A DNA stretch of 64,000 nt from Pseudomonadota bacterium. GTDB taxonomy: Bacteria > Pseudomonadota > Gammaproteobacteria > Acidiferrobacterales > Acidiferrobacteraceae. The translations under genes and the position numbers were made by a program. The DNA lies in NCBI GenBank assembly GCA_021841585.1, contig JAKBUS010000001.1:1-64000 (forward strand), given 5' to 3'. Below, one piece after another: positions 9,314 to 19,338 of this stretch (positions are counted from its first letter, which is position 1; each line of letters begins with the position of its first letter). The notes below the pieces were generated by a model. That model worked only from the letters and a program-made list of their open reading frames with translations, did no database searches and was not told where the DNA came from.

Positions 9314-9314
9314 C

Positions 9315-10649
9315 GTGACTACGCGTGCCGTGGGACACAAGATCGTCGTTCTGGATGACGATCCAACGGGATCACAGACCGTACATTCCTGTGTACTGCT
9401 GACGCGTTGGGATACGGCGGCCCTGAAGATGGCGCTATCCGCGCCGGGGCCGCTTTTCTTCATCCTCACCAATACCCGCGGCATGGGCGCCGGGGAGGCC
9501 GCCGACACCGTGCGCGCGGTTTGCCGGAATCTGCGCGCGGCGCTTACCGAGCTGTCCCAGGAGGGTGTGGAGATACGGCCGATCTTTGTCAGCCGTTCGG
9601 ACTCGACCCTGCGTGGCCATTATCCGGTCGAGACCGACGTCATGGCCTCGGAGCTGGGCCCCTTCGATGCGCACTTTCTGATCCCGGCTTTTTTCGAGGG
9701 CGGACGGGTGACGCGCGACGGCCGGCACTATGTCCTCGTCGACGGCGTCCCGGTCCCGGCCCACGAGACCGAATTCGCGCGCGACACGGTGTTTGGCTAC
9801 CGCAATAGCGATTTGCGCGAATATGTGGCGGAGAAGACGGCGGGGCGGATCGGTGCAAGCGGCGTGCAGCTGTTTTCGTTGGCGGACGTACGCGCGGGGT
9901 GCGGGGCGCGCCTGCTGGCGCTTGCCAACAACAGCTGCTGCGTGGTCGATGCCGTGGAGCAAAGCGATCTCGACCGTTTTGCCCGCGACCTCCACGAAGC
10001 GGTCGAGGCCGGCCGGCGCTTTCTGTTTCGCAGCGCGGCAAGCCTTCTTACATCGCTTGCGAATCTCCCGGCGCAGCCAGTGCCGCCGGAGGCGATGTCC
10101 GGCTATGCCCTGGGCCCCGTGGGGGTCGTGCTGGTAGGCTCCCATGTGCGCAAGACCACCGAGCAACTTGCCATGCTCTTGCACGAACCGACAGTGGTGG
10201 GGATTGAGATCGATGTCGACCGCACGCAGGACGCAGACGACATCGGCTTGCGTGATGACATCCTCGCCAAAATCGCCTCCGCGCACGCCGCGCGCAAGAC
10301 CGCCGTCCTTTTCACCAGCCGCTCGGAACGCCAGTTCGCCGATAGCGGCCAGCGCCTGCGCTTCGGGGCCGCGGTCTCGGCATTTCTGATGCGCATCGTC
10401 CAGGCCCTGCCCAAGACCACGGGCTTTCTCATCAGCAAGGGGGGCATCACTTCAAACGACGTTTTGAGCACGGGGCTTATGCTCGCGACATGCGAGGTCG
10501 TGGGCCAGATCCTGCCGGGATGCTCGGTGGTGTGTTGCCCGCAAACGCATCCGCGCCACCCGCGCATGCCGGTCGTGATCTTTCCCGGCAATGTCGGAGA
10601 CGCCCAGGCCCTGAGGACCGCCTACCGACGCATGGCAGGCGAGGCCTGA
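9315..10649 (+). CDS. Four-carbon acid sugar kinase family protein (DUF1537)
   Basis: This 444-residue protein matches the two-domain DUF1537 kinase family. The N-terminal substrate domain starts with IVVLDDDPTGSQTVHS (DDPTG motif) and contains SRSDSTLRGHYPVE; the C-terminal nucleotide domain has GFLISKGGITSNDVL near 375-390. Characterised members phosphorylate acid sugars such as D-erythronate or D-threonate. The frame is open upstream, but GTG 9315 begins 1 base after the preceding stop and gives the natural family N-terminus, indicating translational coupling. Its partner here is a transketolase-like enzyme, not the usual dehydrogenase/aldolase set, so the substrate is uncertain. Confidence 0.8.
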   Translation: MTTRAVGHKIVVLDDDPTGSQTVHSCVLLTRWDTAALKMALSAPGPLFFILTNTRGMGAGEAADTVRAVCRNLRAALTELSQEGVEIRPIFVSRSDSTLRGHYPVETDVMASELGPFDAHFLIPAFFEGGRVTRDGRHYVLVDGVPVPAHETEFARDTVFGYRNSDLREYVAEKTAGRIGASGVQLFSLADVRAGCGARLLALANNSCCVVDAVEQSDLDRFARDLHEAVEAGRRFLFRSAASLLTSLANLPAQPVPPEAMSGYALGPVGVVLVGSHVRKTTEQLAMLLHEPTVVGIEIDVDRTQDADDIGLRDDILAKIASAHAARKTAVLFTSRSERQFADSGQRLRFGAAVSAFLMRIVQALPKTTGFLISKGGITSNDVLSTGLMLATCEVVGQILPGCSVVCCPQTHPRHPRMPVVIFPGNVGDAQALRTAYRRMAGEA

Positions 10650-10662
10650 TCAGGGGTGCCCC

Positions 10663-10703
10663 CCCCGCCCGGGGCCCCAGGAAGGGGCCGGCCCCGGGCG
10701 GGG
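10663..10703 (+). terminator. Perfect 14-bp GC hairpin, possible terminator
   Basis: CCCCGCCCGGGGCC (10663-10676) is exactly complementary to GGCCCCGGGCGGGG (10690-10703), with a 13-base loop. It lies 14 bases after the DUF1537 stop. There is no T-tract, so it may end transcription weakly, stabilise the mRNA 3' end or be bidirectional. Confidence 0.5.
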
Positions 10704-10920
10704 TGAGGCGCGGGACCGGCCAATGACAGCCTATCCGGCGGCGCCATAAAGTCCTGTCATCCGCGGTGGGTGCCCCTTTCCGCAAGGGTCGCCTTTCCCA
10801 GGGCGGGTGCCGGAAAATGGGGCGGGACCGGCGGCCGATCGCCTGGGCTTGCGCGCGCCCCTCATTTTCCTTATAGTGCCCGGTCTTTGCATCCGCATAA
10901 CGCCCTTGCCGAGGCGCATC

Positions 10921-11130
10921 ATGAAAGCCGATATCCACCCGGAATACCATACCATCACGGTAACGTGTGCCTGCGGGAACACGTTCAAGACCGGCTCCAC
11001 GCTTGGTCACGACCTCGCCGTCGAAGTCTGCTCGGTCTGCCATCCGTTCTATACGGGTAAGCAAAAGATCGTCGACAGCACGGGACGCGTCGAGAAGTTC
11101 CGTCAGAAGTACGGCCTGCGCGGCAAATAG
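10921..11130 (+). CDS. rpmE: 50S ribosomal protein L31
   Basis: At 69 residues this is a normal-length L31. It begins [20 protein letters not shown], has the central [23 protein letters not shown] and ends in the basic [11 protein letters not shown] tail. The Cys-x-Cys and Cys-x2-Cys positions mark the zinc-binding form of L31, not the zinc-free paralogue. It is a small subunit-interface protein of the large ribosomal subunit. The start follows GAGGCGCATC, and the malic enzyme gene starts 13 bases after it. Confidence 0.93.
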   Translation: MKADIHPEYHTITVTCACGNTFKTGSTLGHDLAVEVCSVCHPFYTGKQKIVDSTGRVEKFRQKYGLRGK

Positions 11131-11143
11131 ACGCGATCCCGGC

Positions 11144-12406
11144 ATGACGGAGAAGGCACGGGAAGCGGCGCTCGCGTACCACGCCACGAGTCCCGCGGGG
11201 AAGATTGCCATTCAGGCCACGAAGCCATGCGATACGCAGGGCGACTTGGCGCTGGCCTATACCCCAGGGGTCGCGGAGCCCGTGCGCGCGATCGCGGCGA
11301 GCCCGGAGGACGCATACCGCTATACCGCCAAGGGCAACCTGGTGGCGGTGGTCAGTGACGGGACCGCGGTCCTGGGACTCGGGAACGTCGGGCCGCTCGC
11401 ATCCAAGCCGGTCCTCGAGGGCAAGGCCGTGCTGTTCAAGCGGTTCGCAGACATCGACGTCTTCGATCTCGAGATCAAGGCGCAATCCGCCGAACAATTC
11501 ATCGAGGTGGTCGCTGCCCTGGAACCGACCTTCGGGGGCATCAACCTCGAGGATATCGCCGCGCCCGCGTGCTTTGCCATCGAAGAGGCCTTGAGCGAGC
11601 GCCTGTCGATCCCGGTCTTTCACGACGACCAACACGGCACCGCGGTGATCGTGTGCGCGGGCCTGCTAAACGCCCTCGAGCTTCAGGGCAAGTCCCTGAA
11701 GACGGCACGCATCGTGTGTCTCGGCGCCGGGGCGGCCGGCTTGACCTCCCTGCGCCTGCTCATGAGTCTCGGCGCGCCGGTCGAGAACATGATCCTGGTC
11801 GACAGCCGGGGCGTGGTCCATAGCGAGCGCAGCGACCTGAATCGTTACAAACAGCCGTTCGCCCACGCCACCCCGCTCAGGACGCTGGCCGAGGCCATGA
11901 ATGGCGCCGATGTGTTCATCGGTGTCGCGGCCGCCGACCTCGTGGACGCCCAGATGATATGCGCCATGGCCCCGCGCCCCATCGTGTTTGCGCTTGCCAA
12001 TCCCGTCCCGGAGATCCTGCCGGAGGTGGCGCACGCCGCGCGCGGCGATCTGGTCATGGCCACCGGTCGTTCCGATTACCCAAACCAGGTCAACAATGTC
12101 CTGGGCTTCCCGTTCATATTCCGCGGGGCGCTTGACGTCCGCGCCCGGCGGATCAATCAGGCCATGCAGCTTGGCGCGGTGCACGCCCTGAGCGCGCTTG
12201 CCAAGCAACCGATCCCGCGCGAGGTGTTGCGGGCCTACGGCCTCGATCATCTGGAGTTCGGGCCGGATTACTTCATCCCCAAACCGCTCGATGCGCGTCT
12301 GCGCGAATGGGTGTCGGCGGCCGTGGCCGCCGCCGCCATCGATACTGGCGTGGCGCAGGCCCCCTACCCCGCACACTATCCGCCGCGGCCTGCGCCATCG
12401 GCGTAA
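11144..12406 (+). CDS. NAD(P)-dependent malic enzyme (short form)
   Basis: The 420-residue protein carries the malic enzyme N-terminal domain ([16 protein letters not shown], then [11 protein letters not shown] and [14 protein letters not shown], with acidic metal ligands, and [12 protein letters not shown]). It also has a Rossmann NAD-binding domain ([17 protein letters not shown]). It decarboxylates malate to pyruvate, giving reduced cofactor and CO2. The C-terminal phosphotransacetylase-like domain of full MaeB proteins (about 760 residues) is absent, so this is the short bacterial type. ATG 11144 follows rpmE by 13 bases. NAD versus NADP preference cannot be read from the sequence. Confidence 0.9.
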   Translation: MTEKAREAALAYHATSPAGKIAIQATKPCDTQGDLALAYTPGVAEPVRAIAASPEDAYRYTAKGNLVAVVSDGTAVLGLGNVGPLASKPVLEGKAVLFKRFADIDVFDLEIKAQSAEQFIEVVAALEPTFGGINLEDIAAPACFAIEEALSERLSIPVFHDDQHGTAVIVCAGLLNALELQGKSLKTARIVCLGAGAAGLTSLRLLMSLGAPVENMILVDSRGVVHSERSDLNRYKQPFAHATPLRTLAEAMNGADVFIGVAAADLVDAQMICAMAPRPIVFALANPVPEILPEVAHAARGDLVMATGRSDYPNQVNNVLGFPFIFRGALDVRARRINQAMQLGAVHALSALAKQPIPREVLRAYGLDHLEFGPDYFIPKPLDARLREWVSAAVAAAAIDTGVAQAPYPAHYPPRPAPSA

Positions 12407-12710
12407 GCCGCGCCGGGATGAAGGGCCCGCCAGAGCCCTGGCTGGGCGGATCGGGCATGAGGCCATGGCCGCCGAGCCTCGACTCGTAACGCCGACACAC
12501 CGCTTACCGCCGGACACGGAAACATATGACTCCGCTAGCGCACCACCGCGCCATGAACGCCCCCCCGGCTGGACAACCCCCACACGTGGGCGCCATGGCG
12601 CGACACAACGCGAACAGTTCGTTTTGTATCGAGCGGCGGCCGTGGCTTTGCCGGCGGGATAACATCGCCTGGGGCCTTGCATGCACGGGCCCCGCGCCTG
12701 GGACCGGCCG
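12407..12710. other. Intergenic gap, nothing recognised
   Basis: These 304 bases hold no family-like reading frame and no clear terminator or promoter. The composition falls locally near 12600-12640. An in-frame ATG at 12681 could extend the next gene by ten residues. Confidence 0.4.
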
Positions 12711-13604
12711 ATGACTTACGGCGCGCCACGCACCGTCCGTGACCATGTCCTGTTCGTGGAACGCCGACTGAAGGCCGCGCGCGTGGCCTTCGGGCACGGC
12801 ACCGAGGATGCCCGCGATGAGGCCGCCTGGCTTGTGGCGGGCGCCCTTGGTATCGCCCCGGGCGCGCTCGCCGGACGGCTCGGCACGCCTCCGGGGCGTG
12901 CCGCCGCGGCGCGCATCCGTGCGCTTCTGGCGTCACGCATCCGCACCCGCCAGCCACTTGCCTACCTCCTCGGGGAGGCGTGGTTTGCCGGACGCCGCTA
13001 CATCGTCGATCGGCGCGTCATCGTGCCGCGCTCCCTGATCGGCGAGTTCTTGCCCGAACAGGGCGGCTCGCCGCTCGCCGATCCCGACATCACATCCATA
13101 CTCGATTTATGCACGGGCAGCGGCGCGATTGCGATCGCGGCGGCGCGGGCCTTTCCGGGGGCGCGGGTGGATGCGGTCGACATCTCCGAAGACGCCCTCA
13201 AGGTCGCGGCGCGCAACGTACGCCTACACGGCGTGGGTGACCGCGTGCGCATCATCGCCTCCGACCTTTTCAGCAATCTCGAGGGGCGACGCTATGACCT
13301 CATAGTGAGCAACCCCCCGTATGTGTCCGAGGCGGAGATGGCGGACCTGCCCCGCGAATACCGTCAAGAGCCGACGCTGGCGCTGGCGGGCGGCGTCGAC
13401 GGCCTCGATCTGGTCCTGCCGTTGCTCCGCGAGGCCCCAAAACACCTCACCGACGACGGGCGCCTGGTCCTGGAGGTCGGGGCGAGCCGCGCGGCCCTCG
13501 AGGCGCGCTTTCCCGACCAGCCTTTCCTATGGCTGGCCTCCGCCGCCGATGAATGCGTGGGGTACTGGCACAGGGAGGACCTCGAGGGCTGGGTGGACTG
13601 CTGA
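12711..13604 (+). CDS. prmB: Ribosomal protein L3 N5-glutamine methyltransferase
   Basis: This protein of about 297 residues is a HemK-family glutamine methyltransferase. It has the N-terminal helical domain, the SAM-binding motif ILDLCTGSGAIAIAAA and the catalytic NPPY loop (IVSNPPYVSEAEM). The segment VIVPRSLIGEFL is closer to PrmB, which modifies ribosomal protein L3, than to PrmC, which modifies release factors. The start is uncertain between ATG 12711 and ATG 12681; neither has a strong RBS. It appears to be a stand-alone gene. Confidence 0.85.
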   Translation: MTYGAPRTVRDHVLFVERRLKAARVAFGHGTEDARDEAAWLVAGALGIAPGALAGRLGTPPGRAAAARIRALLASRIRTRQPLAYLLGEAWFAGRRYIVDRRVIVPRSLIGEFLPEQGGSPLADPDITSILDLCTGSGAIAIAAARAFPGARVDAVDISEDALKVAARNVRLHGVGDRVRIIASDLFSNLEGRRYDLIVSNPPYVSEAEMADLPREYRQEPTLALAGGVDGLDLVLPLLREAPKHLTDDGRLVLEVGASRAALEARFPDQPFLWLASAADECVGYWHREDLEGWVDC

Positions 13605-13797
13605 TCCCCGGTAGTGTACCGACTTGTGTGCAAATTCCGTCTTTGTAAGGGAGAGCTTCATCAGGCTGCCGCCCGCAGGCGCGCGGCCACCTCGAATGAG
13701 CGGGGCATAAGATGAGCTGTACCCGCCCGCGACCCGGATCTCGTGCAAACGCGCGGGACCCGGACCGCGGCGGGCATCACAGGCGGCGGATGGGTCG

Positions 13798-14238
13798 TCA
13801 GCCGCCCGCGCAGCTGCCCGTGCGCACGCCTTGAATGCGCTGGTGTTCGGTCACATGGCCAAACCGCGTGGTGATGATCGCGTTCGTGCGGCCCGAGAAA
13901 CTGCGCCCCCCGGGACCGAGACGCAGGCGCGCCGACACATGGACGCGGATCCCTCCCTGCCCCCCTCCTTGGCCGAGGCGGCAGACCTCGCTCACCGTTA
14001 CCACCGCTCCCTGAATGGTGACCGGACCGGCCATGCGGCAGCGGTTGCCTTCGTTACGCAGGATCTTCTGCGCGGTTATGCGCCCACCCTTGAGGCAGGT
14101 CGAGTAATGCATCGGGCCGGTCGGCGTGTTCGCGGTCATCTGCCATTTACCGGGGGCCATGCGAGGCGGCTGGGCGGCCGACACCGCCGCCCACACCAGG
14201 GCCCCGGCACCAAAAACCAAGTGTTTCGCTGTCACCAT
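13798..14238 (-). CDS. Exported DUF3617-like protein
   Basis: This 146-residue protein starts with a signal peptide (MVTAKHLVFGAGALVWAAVSAAQ), followed by PRMAPGKWQMTANTPTG. That strand resembles the PGLWE opening of DUF3617 proteins. Conserved-looking Cys residues occur at STCLKG, NRCRMAG, SEVCRLG and near the end, so disulfides are likely. The function is unknown and the location is presumably periplasmic. The frame opens earlier, but ATG 14238 begins at the signal peptide. It lies 81 bases downstream of the acyl-CoA synthetase gene on the same strand and may be the last gene of that operon. Confidence 0.55.
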   Translation of the reverse strand: MVTAKHLVFGAGALVWAAVSAAQPPRMAPGKWQMTANTPTGPMHYSTCLKGGRITAQKILRNEGNRCRMAGPVTIQGAVVTVSEVCRLGQGGGQGGIRVHVSARLRLGPGGRSFSGRTNAIITTRFGHVTEHQRIQGVRTGSCAGG

Positions 14239-14319
14239 ATCTCGTCGCCATGGGGAGATACACGGGATTAGGGGCCGGCCGCGCGCCACTGTCAAGCCCG
14301 GCCGGGGATGCCGCGGGCC

Positions 14320-16020
14320 CTAGCGCGCCGAATGGCCTTTGGCATCGCCACCCGGCGACGCATAGAGGGCATCGATGGCCGCGGCATAGCGCTCTTCGAT
14401 CCATTGCCGGCGGATCTTAAGGGTTGGCGTGAGGAAACCGTTTTCGATCGTCCACGGGCCGCTTACGCGCAGCACGTGACGGATGCGGGTATATCCGGGA
14501 AAAGCGTGCAGCTGGTCATTGGCGCGATCCCGCAGCTCGTCTTCGTTGGCGGTATCGCTCACCGCCAAAAGGGCCAGCGCGCCACGGCCCTCGCCCACCA
14601 CCAGGGCGTGCTCGAACACGGGGTCTTGCAAGATCGCCTGCTCGACATCGGCCGGGGCCACCTTTTCGCCGTTCGACAGGACGATGATGTCCTTGGCGCG
14701 CCCGGTCAGATATAAAAGCCCGCCCTCGAGCCGCCCCAGGTCCCCGGTGTGGAAATAGCCCTCGGCATCCACCGCCTGGGCGGTCGCCTCCGGAAGTCTC
14801 CAATATCCGGACATCACGCTCGGGCCCTTGACGCAGATCTCGCCGTTTACGAAACGCACGGCGACATTGGCAAGCGGCTGGCCCACGGAGGCCAGATCGC
14901 GGTCGGAGAGGTGGTTGCAGCTGATCACGGGGCTGGTCTCGGTGAGACCGTAGCCCTGCACGAACCGCACGCCAAGGCCCGTGAAGAAGCCGAGCAGTCG
15001 TGGTGCGGCCGGCGCCCCCCCCAAGAACACGTAGCGGAGCTTGCCGCCCAGGCGGCGGCGCACGGCGCGCCCCACAAAGGCATCGGCGAGCCGTGCCGAG
15101 AACCGCTCGAGGCCGCGCGCGCGGCCCTCGTAGACCGCAAGCCCCAGCGCCGAGGCACGCGCCACGAGGCGCTGGCGACGCGGCTTGGCCTTGAGTTCCT
15201 CCTGCATCTTGCCGTAGGTGCGCTCGAAGATCTTGGGCACGCTCACGAGGATCGTGGGGCTTGCGGTCTTCAGGTCCTCGGCGAGCTCCGTGATGCCGCG
15301 CGAGAAGACCGTCTCGGCGCCCATGGCGATCGCCACATATTCCCCGACCGTGCGTTCGAGCATATGCGACAGGGGCAAAAACGACAGGAAGCGGTGTGCC
15401 TCCACGGCGATCTCCGGGATGGCGGCGAGCAACGCGCCGACATTGGCGAGGATGTTGCGGTGGGTGAGCATCACCCCTTTAGGCCGTCCGGTGGTCCCGG
15501 AGGTATAGACGATGGTTGCGAGATCGTCCGCGCTATGATTGGCCGGCGCCGCCCGCTGGCCATCGGCGGCCGCCAGCCAGTCGCGAAACGAGGCCACGCC
15601 ACGCGTCTCCTTGAAACTCACGATCCCCTGGAGCCCGCAATCAAGGATCTCGGCGGCCGGCGGCCGGTCCACAAAGAGCCAGCGCACGTCGGCATCCTTC
15701 AGGCAGTAGGCGATATTTTCGGGGCGATCGTTGAAGAACAAGGGCACCACCACAAGCCCCAGGGACAGCGCCGCGAGGTCGCAGAATACCCACTCGGGGG
15801 CATTGTAGGCGCAGATCCCCACGCGCTCCCCGGGACGCAAGCCGCTGGCCGCGAACGCCGCCCGCGCCCGCGCCACCTCGCGGCCGACCGCATGCCAATT
15901 CCACGTCCGCCAGCGGACGCCATCGTAGCCTCGATAGGCGGGCTCGTCCCCGGTGGCGGCGATGCGGTTGGTTAACAGGTCGGCGAGCACGACCGGGGCT
16001 CGCCTCTTCTCGGCACTCAT
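14320..16020 (-). CDS. Long-chain acyl-CoA synthetase (AMP-binding)
   Basis: The 566-residue enzyme shows all the ANL-superfamily motifs: the P-loop YTSGTTGRPKGVMLTHRN (about 172-189), QGYGLTETSPV, the hinge-region FHTGDLG and a C-terminal LKIRRQWIEERY with the adenylation Lys region. It activates fatty acids to acyl-CoA with ATP, the entry step of beta-oxidation. Its start codon overlaps the stop of the FadB-like gene in an ATGA at 16017-16020, so translation is coupled. Chain-length preference is not deducible. It closes the core of the beta-oxidation operon. Confidence 0.9.
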   Translation of the reverse strand: MSAEKRRAPVVLADLLTNRIAATGDEPAYRGYDGVRWRTWNWHAVGREVARARAAFAASGLRPGERVGICAYNAPEWVFCDLAALSLGLVVVPLFFNDRPENIAYCLKDADVRWLFVDRPPAAEILDCGLQGIVSFKETRGVASFRDWLAAADGQRAAPANHSADDLATIVYTSGTTGRPKGVMLTHRNILANVGALLAAIPEIAVEAHRFLSFLPLSHMLERTVGEYVAIAMGAETVFSRGITELAEDLKTASPTILVSVPKIFERTYGKMQEELKAKPRRQRLVARASALGLAVYEGRARGLERFSARLADAFVGRAVRRRLGGKLRYVFLGGAPAAPRLLGFFTGLGVRFVQGYGLTETSPVISCNHLSDRDLASVGQPLANVAVRFVNGEICVKGPSVMSGYWRLPEATAQAVDAEGYFHTGDLGRLEGGLLYLTGRAKDIIVLSNGEKVAPADVEQAILQDPVFEHALVVGEGRGALALLAVSDTANEDELRDRANDQLHAFPGYTRIRHVLRVSGPWTIENGFLTPTLKIRRQWIEERYAAAIDALYASPGGDAKGHSAR

Positions 16021-18035
16021 GGATCCAGGGGACGGCGCGCGAGCACGCCGTCCTGCGACCAAGCCGGATCAGGCGTGAAGCGCACGCCACAACGCTCGCT
16101 AAGCTCTGTCAGGCGGCTTAACACCTCGCCCGTTCCCAGGGCCTCGGCGTAGCCGAGCGGCCCGCCGCGGAACGGGGCGAATCCGGTCCCGTAGACGAGG
16201 CCGATGTCGACCGTGTCGGGATCGGTGACGACACCAAGGCGCAGGCAGCGCGCCGCCTCGTTGACGAGGCGCATGATGAGCCGTTCGGCGATGATCGGGT
16301 CGGAGGGCGGCCGCACCGGTGAAGGACCGCGCGGCCGCGGGTAACGATAAAAGCCCTGACCGGACTTCTTGCCAAGCGACCCGGCCTCGACCTTGCGCGC
16401 GAGCAGGTCCGGCACGGACAGATCCAGCGGCGCGCTCAGGGTCTGTGCCACCGCGAGACAGATATCGAGGCCGACCGTGTCGGCGAGCGCGATCGGGCCC
16501 ATGGGCATGCCAAAGTCGACGGCAGCGGCATCGATGTCGGCAAGCGCGACGCCCTCCTCAGCGAGGCTCACGGCCTCCAGCAGGTAGGGCATCAGCACGC
16601 GATTGACGAGAAAGCCCGGCGAACTCTTGACGTCCACCGGCAGGCGATCGAGGGCGACCGCGAAACTGCGCATGGCGGCGAGCGCCTGGGGATCGCTTAC
16701 CGCCCCGCCTATGACCTCGATGAGGGGCATCTTGGTCACGGGATTGAAAAAGTGCAGACCCACGAGACGCTTAGGGACCGAAAGACCGGCGGCGAGATCG
16801 TCGAGCGGGATACTGGATGTGTTGGTGGCTATGATCGTGCGCTCCGGCACCTGCGCCTCGACCTGCGCGAACAAGGCGTGCTTGGCGTCACGGTTTTCGA
16901 TGATCGCCTCGATGACGAGATCGGCCTTCGGAAGCGCCCCGCCGCGCATGTCGGGCATCAAGCGGTCGCGGGCGGCCTCCGCGGCGCGCCCCTTCAGGCG
17001 CTCGCCGATCAGCCCGTGGGCCCTCTTGATCGCGCGCGCCAACACCTCCGGCGCGCGGTCCTGGAGGCTCACGTAAAACCCCTTGATCGCCGCCCACGCG
17101 GCGATGTCGGCGCCCATCACCCCGGCCCCGACTACATGGATGCGCCGAACCCCATGGGCGTGCGCGCGGGCGCGCCGCTTTAACTCCTCGGAGAGCTCGA
17201 ACATGTGCACGAGGTTCCGGCTCACGGGGCTCACGAGCAGCTCCGCGCACGATAGCGCCTCGGCCTCGAACGACGCCTGACGGGTCCATAACGACACGAT
17301 GCGGCACGGGGCCGGGTAGTGGCGGCATTCGACCTTAGCCTTCAGGCGGCGCTGCAGGAACGCGCCGACATAGGGGCGCAGCAACGGTGCCGCCAGGAAG
17401 CCCCGATACCAGGGCGGGCGTCCCTTGGGTGGCACATCACGGAGCAGCGCGCGCGCCGCGGCGTCGAGATGGCGCTGTGGCGCGCAGGCGTCGACCAGCC
17501 CGAGGCCGCGCGCCTTGCGCGCCGACAGGCCGCGCCCGCCGATCATCAGGGACAAGGCCGGAAGCGGCCCGATAAGGGCCGGCAGGCGGATGGTCCCGCC
17601 AAAGCCGGGATGGATGCCGAGCTTGACCTCCGGCAGGGCGAGACTGGTGCGCTCATCTTCGCACGCCACCCGATAGCTGCACGCGAGCGCGAGCTCGAGA
17701 CCACCGCCCAGACACGGACCATGGATGATCGCGACCGATGGGTACGGGAGGCCCGCGAGGCGCGCCAGGACCATCTGTCCGGCGCGCGTGAGTTCGGCGG
17801 CGCGCGCGGCATCGAGGATGCGCCGGAATTCATGGACATCGGCGCCAGCGGCGAAGCCCTGGGGCTTACCCGAACGGATCACGAGTCCGCGGAAGGGGCG
17901 GGTCTCCAGGATCGCGAGCAATTGATCGAGCTCGCCTAGGACCTCCCGTGATAGGACGTTATGCCGCTTGCCCGGGCAATCCAGGACGAGTTCAGCAATG
18001 TCGTCGGCCTCCGACAGCGTCCAGCTGCTGGTCAT
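16017..18035 (-). CDS. FadB/FadJ-like bifunctional enoyl-CoA hydratase / 3-hydroxyacyl-CoA dehydrogenase
   Basis: The 672-residue protein has an N-terminal crotonase domain (1 to about 280) with both catalytic glutamates in place: Glu114 in GGGLE and Glu136 in LPEVKLGIHPGFGG. The NAD-binding HAD domain starts at IHVVGAGVMGADIA (about 299), and the catalytic His428 is in LHFFNPVTKMP. The C-terminal HAD domains include GFLVNRVLMPYL and a GLGKKSGQGFYRY-like segment. It hydrates enoyl-CoA and oxidises the hydroxyacyl-CoA. It is slightly shorter than E. coli FadB/FadJ (about 715-730). Both ends overlap neighbours by ATGA, so it is translated as part of one operon. Confidence 0.9.
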   Translation of the reverse strand: MTSSWTLSEADDIAELVLDCPGKRHNVLSREVLGELDQLLAILETRPFRGLVIRSGKPQGFAAGADVHEFRRILDAARAAELTRAGQMVLARLAGLPYPSVAIIHGPCLGGGLELALACSYRVACEDERTSLALPEVKLGIHPGFGGTIRLPALIGPLPALSLMIGGRGLSARKARGLGLVDACAPQRHLDAAARALLRDVPPKGRPPWYRGFLAAPLLRPYVGAFLQRRLKAKVECRHYPAPCRIVSLWTRQASFEAEALSCAELLVSPVSRNLVHMFELSEELKRRARAHAHGVRRIHVVGAGVMGADIAAWAAIKGFYVSLQDRAPEVLARAIKRAHGLIGERLKGRAAEAARDRLMPDMRGGALPKADLVIEAIIENRDAKHALFAQVEAQVPERTIIATNTSSIPLDDLAAGLSVPKRLVGLHFFNPVTKMPLIEVIGGAVSDPQALAAMRSFAVALDRLPVDVKSSPGFLVNRVLMPYLLEAVSLAEEGVALADIDAAAVDFGMPMGPIALADTVGLDICLAVAQTLSAPLDLSVPDLLARKVEAGSLGKKSGQGFYRYPRPRGPSPVRPPSDPIIAERLIMRLVNEAARCLRLGVVTDPDTVDIGLVYGTGFAPFRGGPLGYAEALGTGEVLSRLTELSERCGVRFTPDPAWSQDGVLARRPLDP

Positions 18036-19324
18036 GACGCGTCCCCTCCCCGTATCAGCATGGCCCCACCCTGCCCCCCGCCTATGCATAGCGTGGCGAG
18101 CCCCAAGGCCCCCGGCGCATCCTTCAGGGAGCGCGCCAGGTGCAAGACCAGCCGCGCGCCGGTGGCGCCCACTGGGTGTCCGAGCGCCACCGCGCCCCCG
18201 TGAGGATTCAGACGCGCCTCATCGATAGCCCCGGGGGCGGCCTCCAGGCCGAGCTCATCGCGGGCATAGCTCAGACTGTCCCAAGCCGCCTGACAGGCCA
18301 GGACCTGGGCACTGAAGGCCTCGTTTAGCTCGACATGGTGCACATCGCCGAGGGCCAGCCTGTTGGCGGCCAGCAGCCGGGCGGTCGCATGCACAGGCCC
18401 GAGGCCCATCTGCGCCGGATCGACGCCCGCCCAGGCATGATCGATGATCTCGCCCAACACCGGCAGCTGCCAGCGTTTGACGGCGGCTGGGCTCGCCAAC
18501 ACCACGAGCGCCGCCCCGTCGGTAATCTGCGAGCTGTTGCCCGAGGTCACATTGCCGAATGATCGGTCGAACACCGGGCGCAGGCGCGCGAGCTTCTCGA
18601 GATCGGTATCGGTGCGCACGCCATTGTCCTGGCCATAGTAGTCCGCTTGCGACCCGTAGACGGGTTCGATCTCGTCCTTGAAGAGCCCGTCGGCCTGGGC
18701 GCGCGCGGCCCGCTGATGACTTTGCAGGGCATAAGCGTCTTGGGCCAATCGCCCGATGCCGAAGCGGTGGGCCACGATCTCGGCGGTCTGCCCCATGGAG
18801 AGACCGACCACGGGGTCGCGCAATCCGCGCAAAAGCGAGAACACCGGCTTTAGGTGGCCGGGCCGAAGCCCGGCCAGGGACCGCAGCCGTGGCCCGAGGC
18901 CCTTGGCGCGATACATGCGCGCCAGCCATCGGCTCATGGCCATGTTCGCCTGAATGGGCGCGCGACTCATGGCCTCCGTGCCTCCGGCCAGCACCAAGTG
19001 GGCGCGTCCGGCACTGATGCGATCATAGGCGCTGGCCACCGCTTGCAGGCCCGAGGCACAGTTGCGCTGCACGGTATGGGCCGGGACCGCGAAGCCGGTC
19101 CCGAGACGCAGACCGACGATGCGCGCGATGTTGGCCTCGTCGGCGGAGGCGATGACGCAACCCAAAATGATTTCGTCCAGATCCTCGGCGGCGAACGGCT
19201 GGCGCGCCAGCAGCGCGCGGCCGGCCATGACTGCAAGATCGGCGGCACTGAAGGGCCCGGGCTCGTCACGGACCTTCAGAAATGGAGTGCGCGCGCCGTC
19301 AACGATAAACACCCTGCCACTCAT
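18032..19324 (-). CDS. Acyl-CoA thiolase (FadI/FadA-like)
   Basis: This 430-residue thiolase has the nucleophilic Cys89 in [12 protein letters not shown], the [10 protein letters not shown] segment, His383 in [16 protein letters not shown] and the second Cys413 in LCIGGGQGG. It cleaves 3-ketoacyl-CoA with CoA, the last step of each beta-oxidation turn. The loop composition and the separate bifunctional partner suggest the FadI type for longer acyl chains, but this is inference. It starts 14 bases after the stop of the giant fusion gene (19339) and overlaps the FadB-like gene by ATGA. Confidence 0.9.
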   Translation of the reverse strand: MSGRVFIVDGARTPFLKVRDEPGPFSAADLAVMAGRALLARQPFAAEDLDEIILGCVIASADEANIARIVGLRLGTGFAVPAHTVQRNCASGLQAVASAYDRISAGRAHLVLAGGTEAMSRAPIQANMAMSRWLARMYRAKGLGPRLRSLAGLRPGHLKPVFSLLRGLRDPVVGLSMGQTAEIVAHRFGIGRLAQDAYALQSHQRAARAQADGLFKDEIEPVYGSQADYYGQDNGVRTDTDLEKLARLRPVFDRSFGNVTSGNSSQITDGAALVVLASPAAVKRWQLPVLGEIIDHAWAGVDPAQMGLGPVHATARLLAANRLALGDVHHVELNEAFSAQVLACQAAWDSLSYARDELGLEAAPGAIDEARLNPHGGAVALGHPVGATGARLVLHLARSLKDAPGALGLATLCIGGGQGGAMLIRGGDAS

Positions 19325-19338
19325 CTCGCCTCCTTGCC

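Noticed and set aside
14749..15975. 408-codon open frame opposite the acyl-CoA synthetase
   Set aside because: The opposite strand has complete ANL-family motifs; this frame has none.
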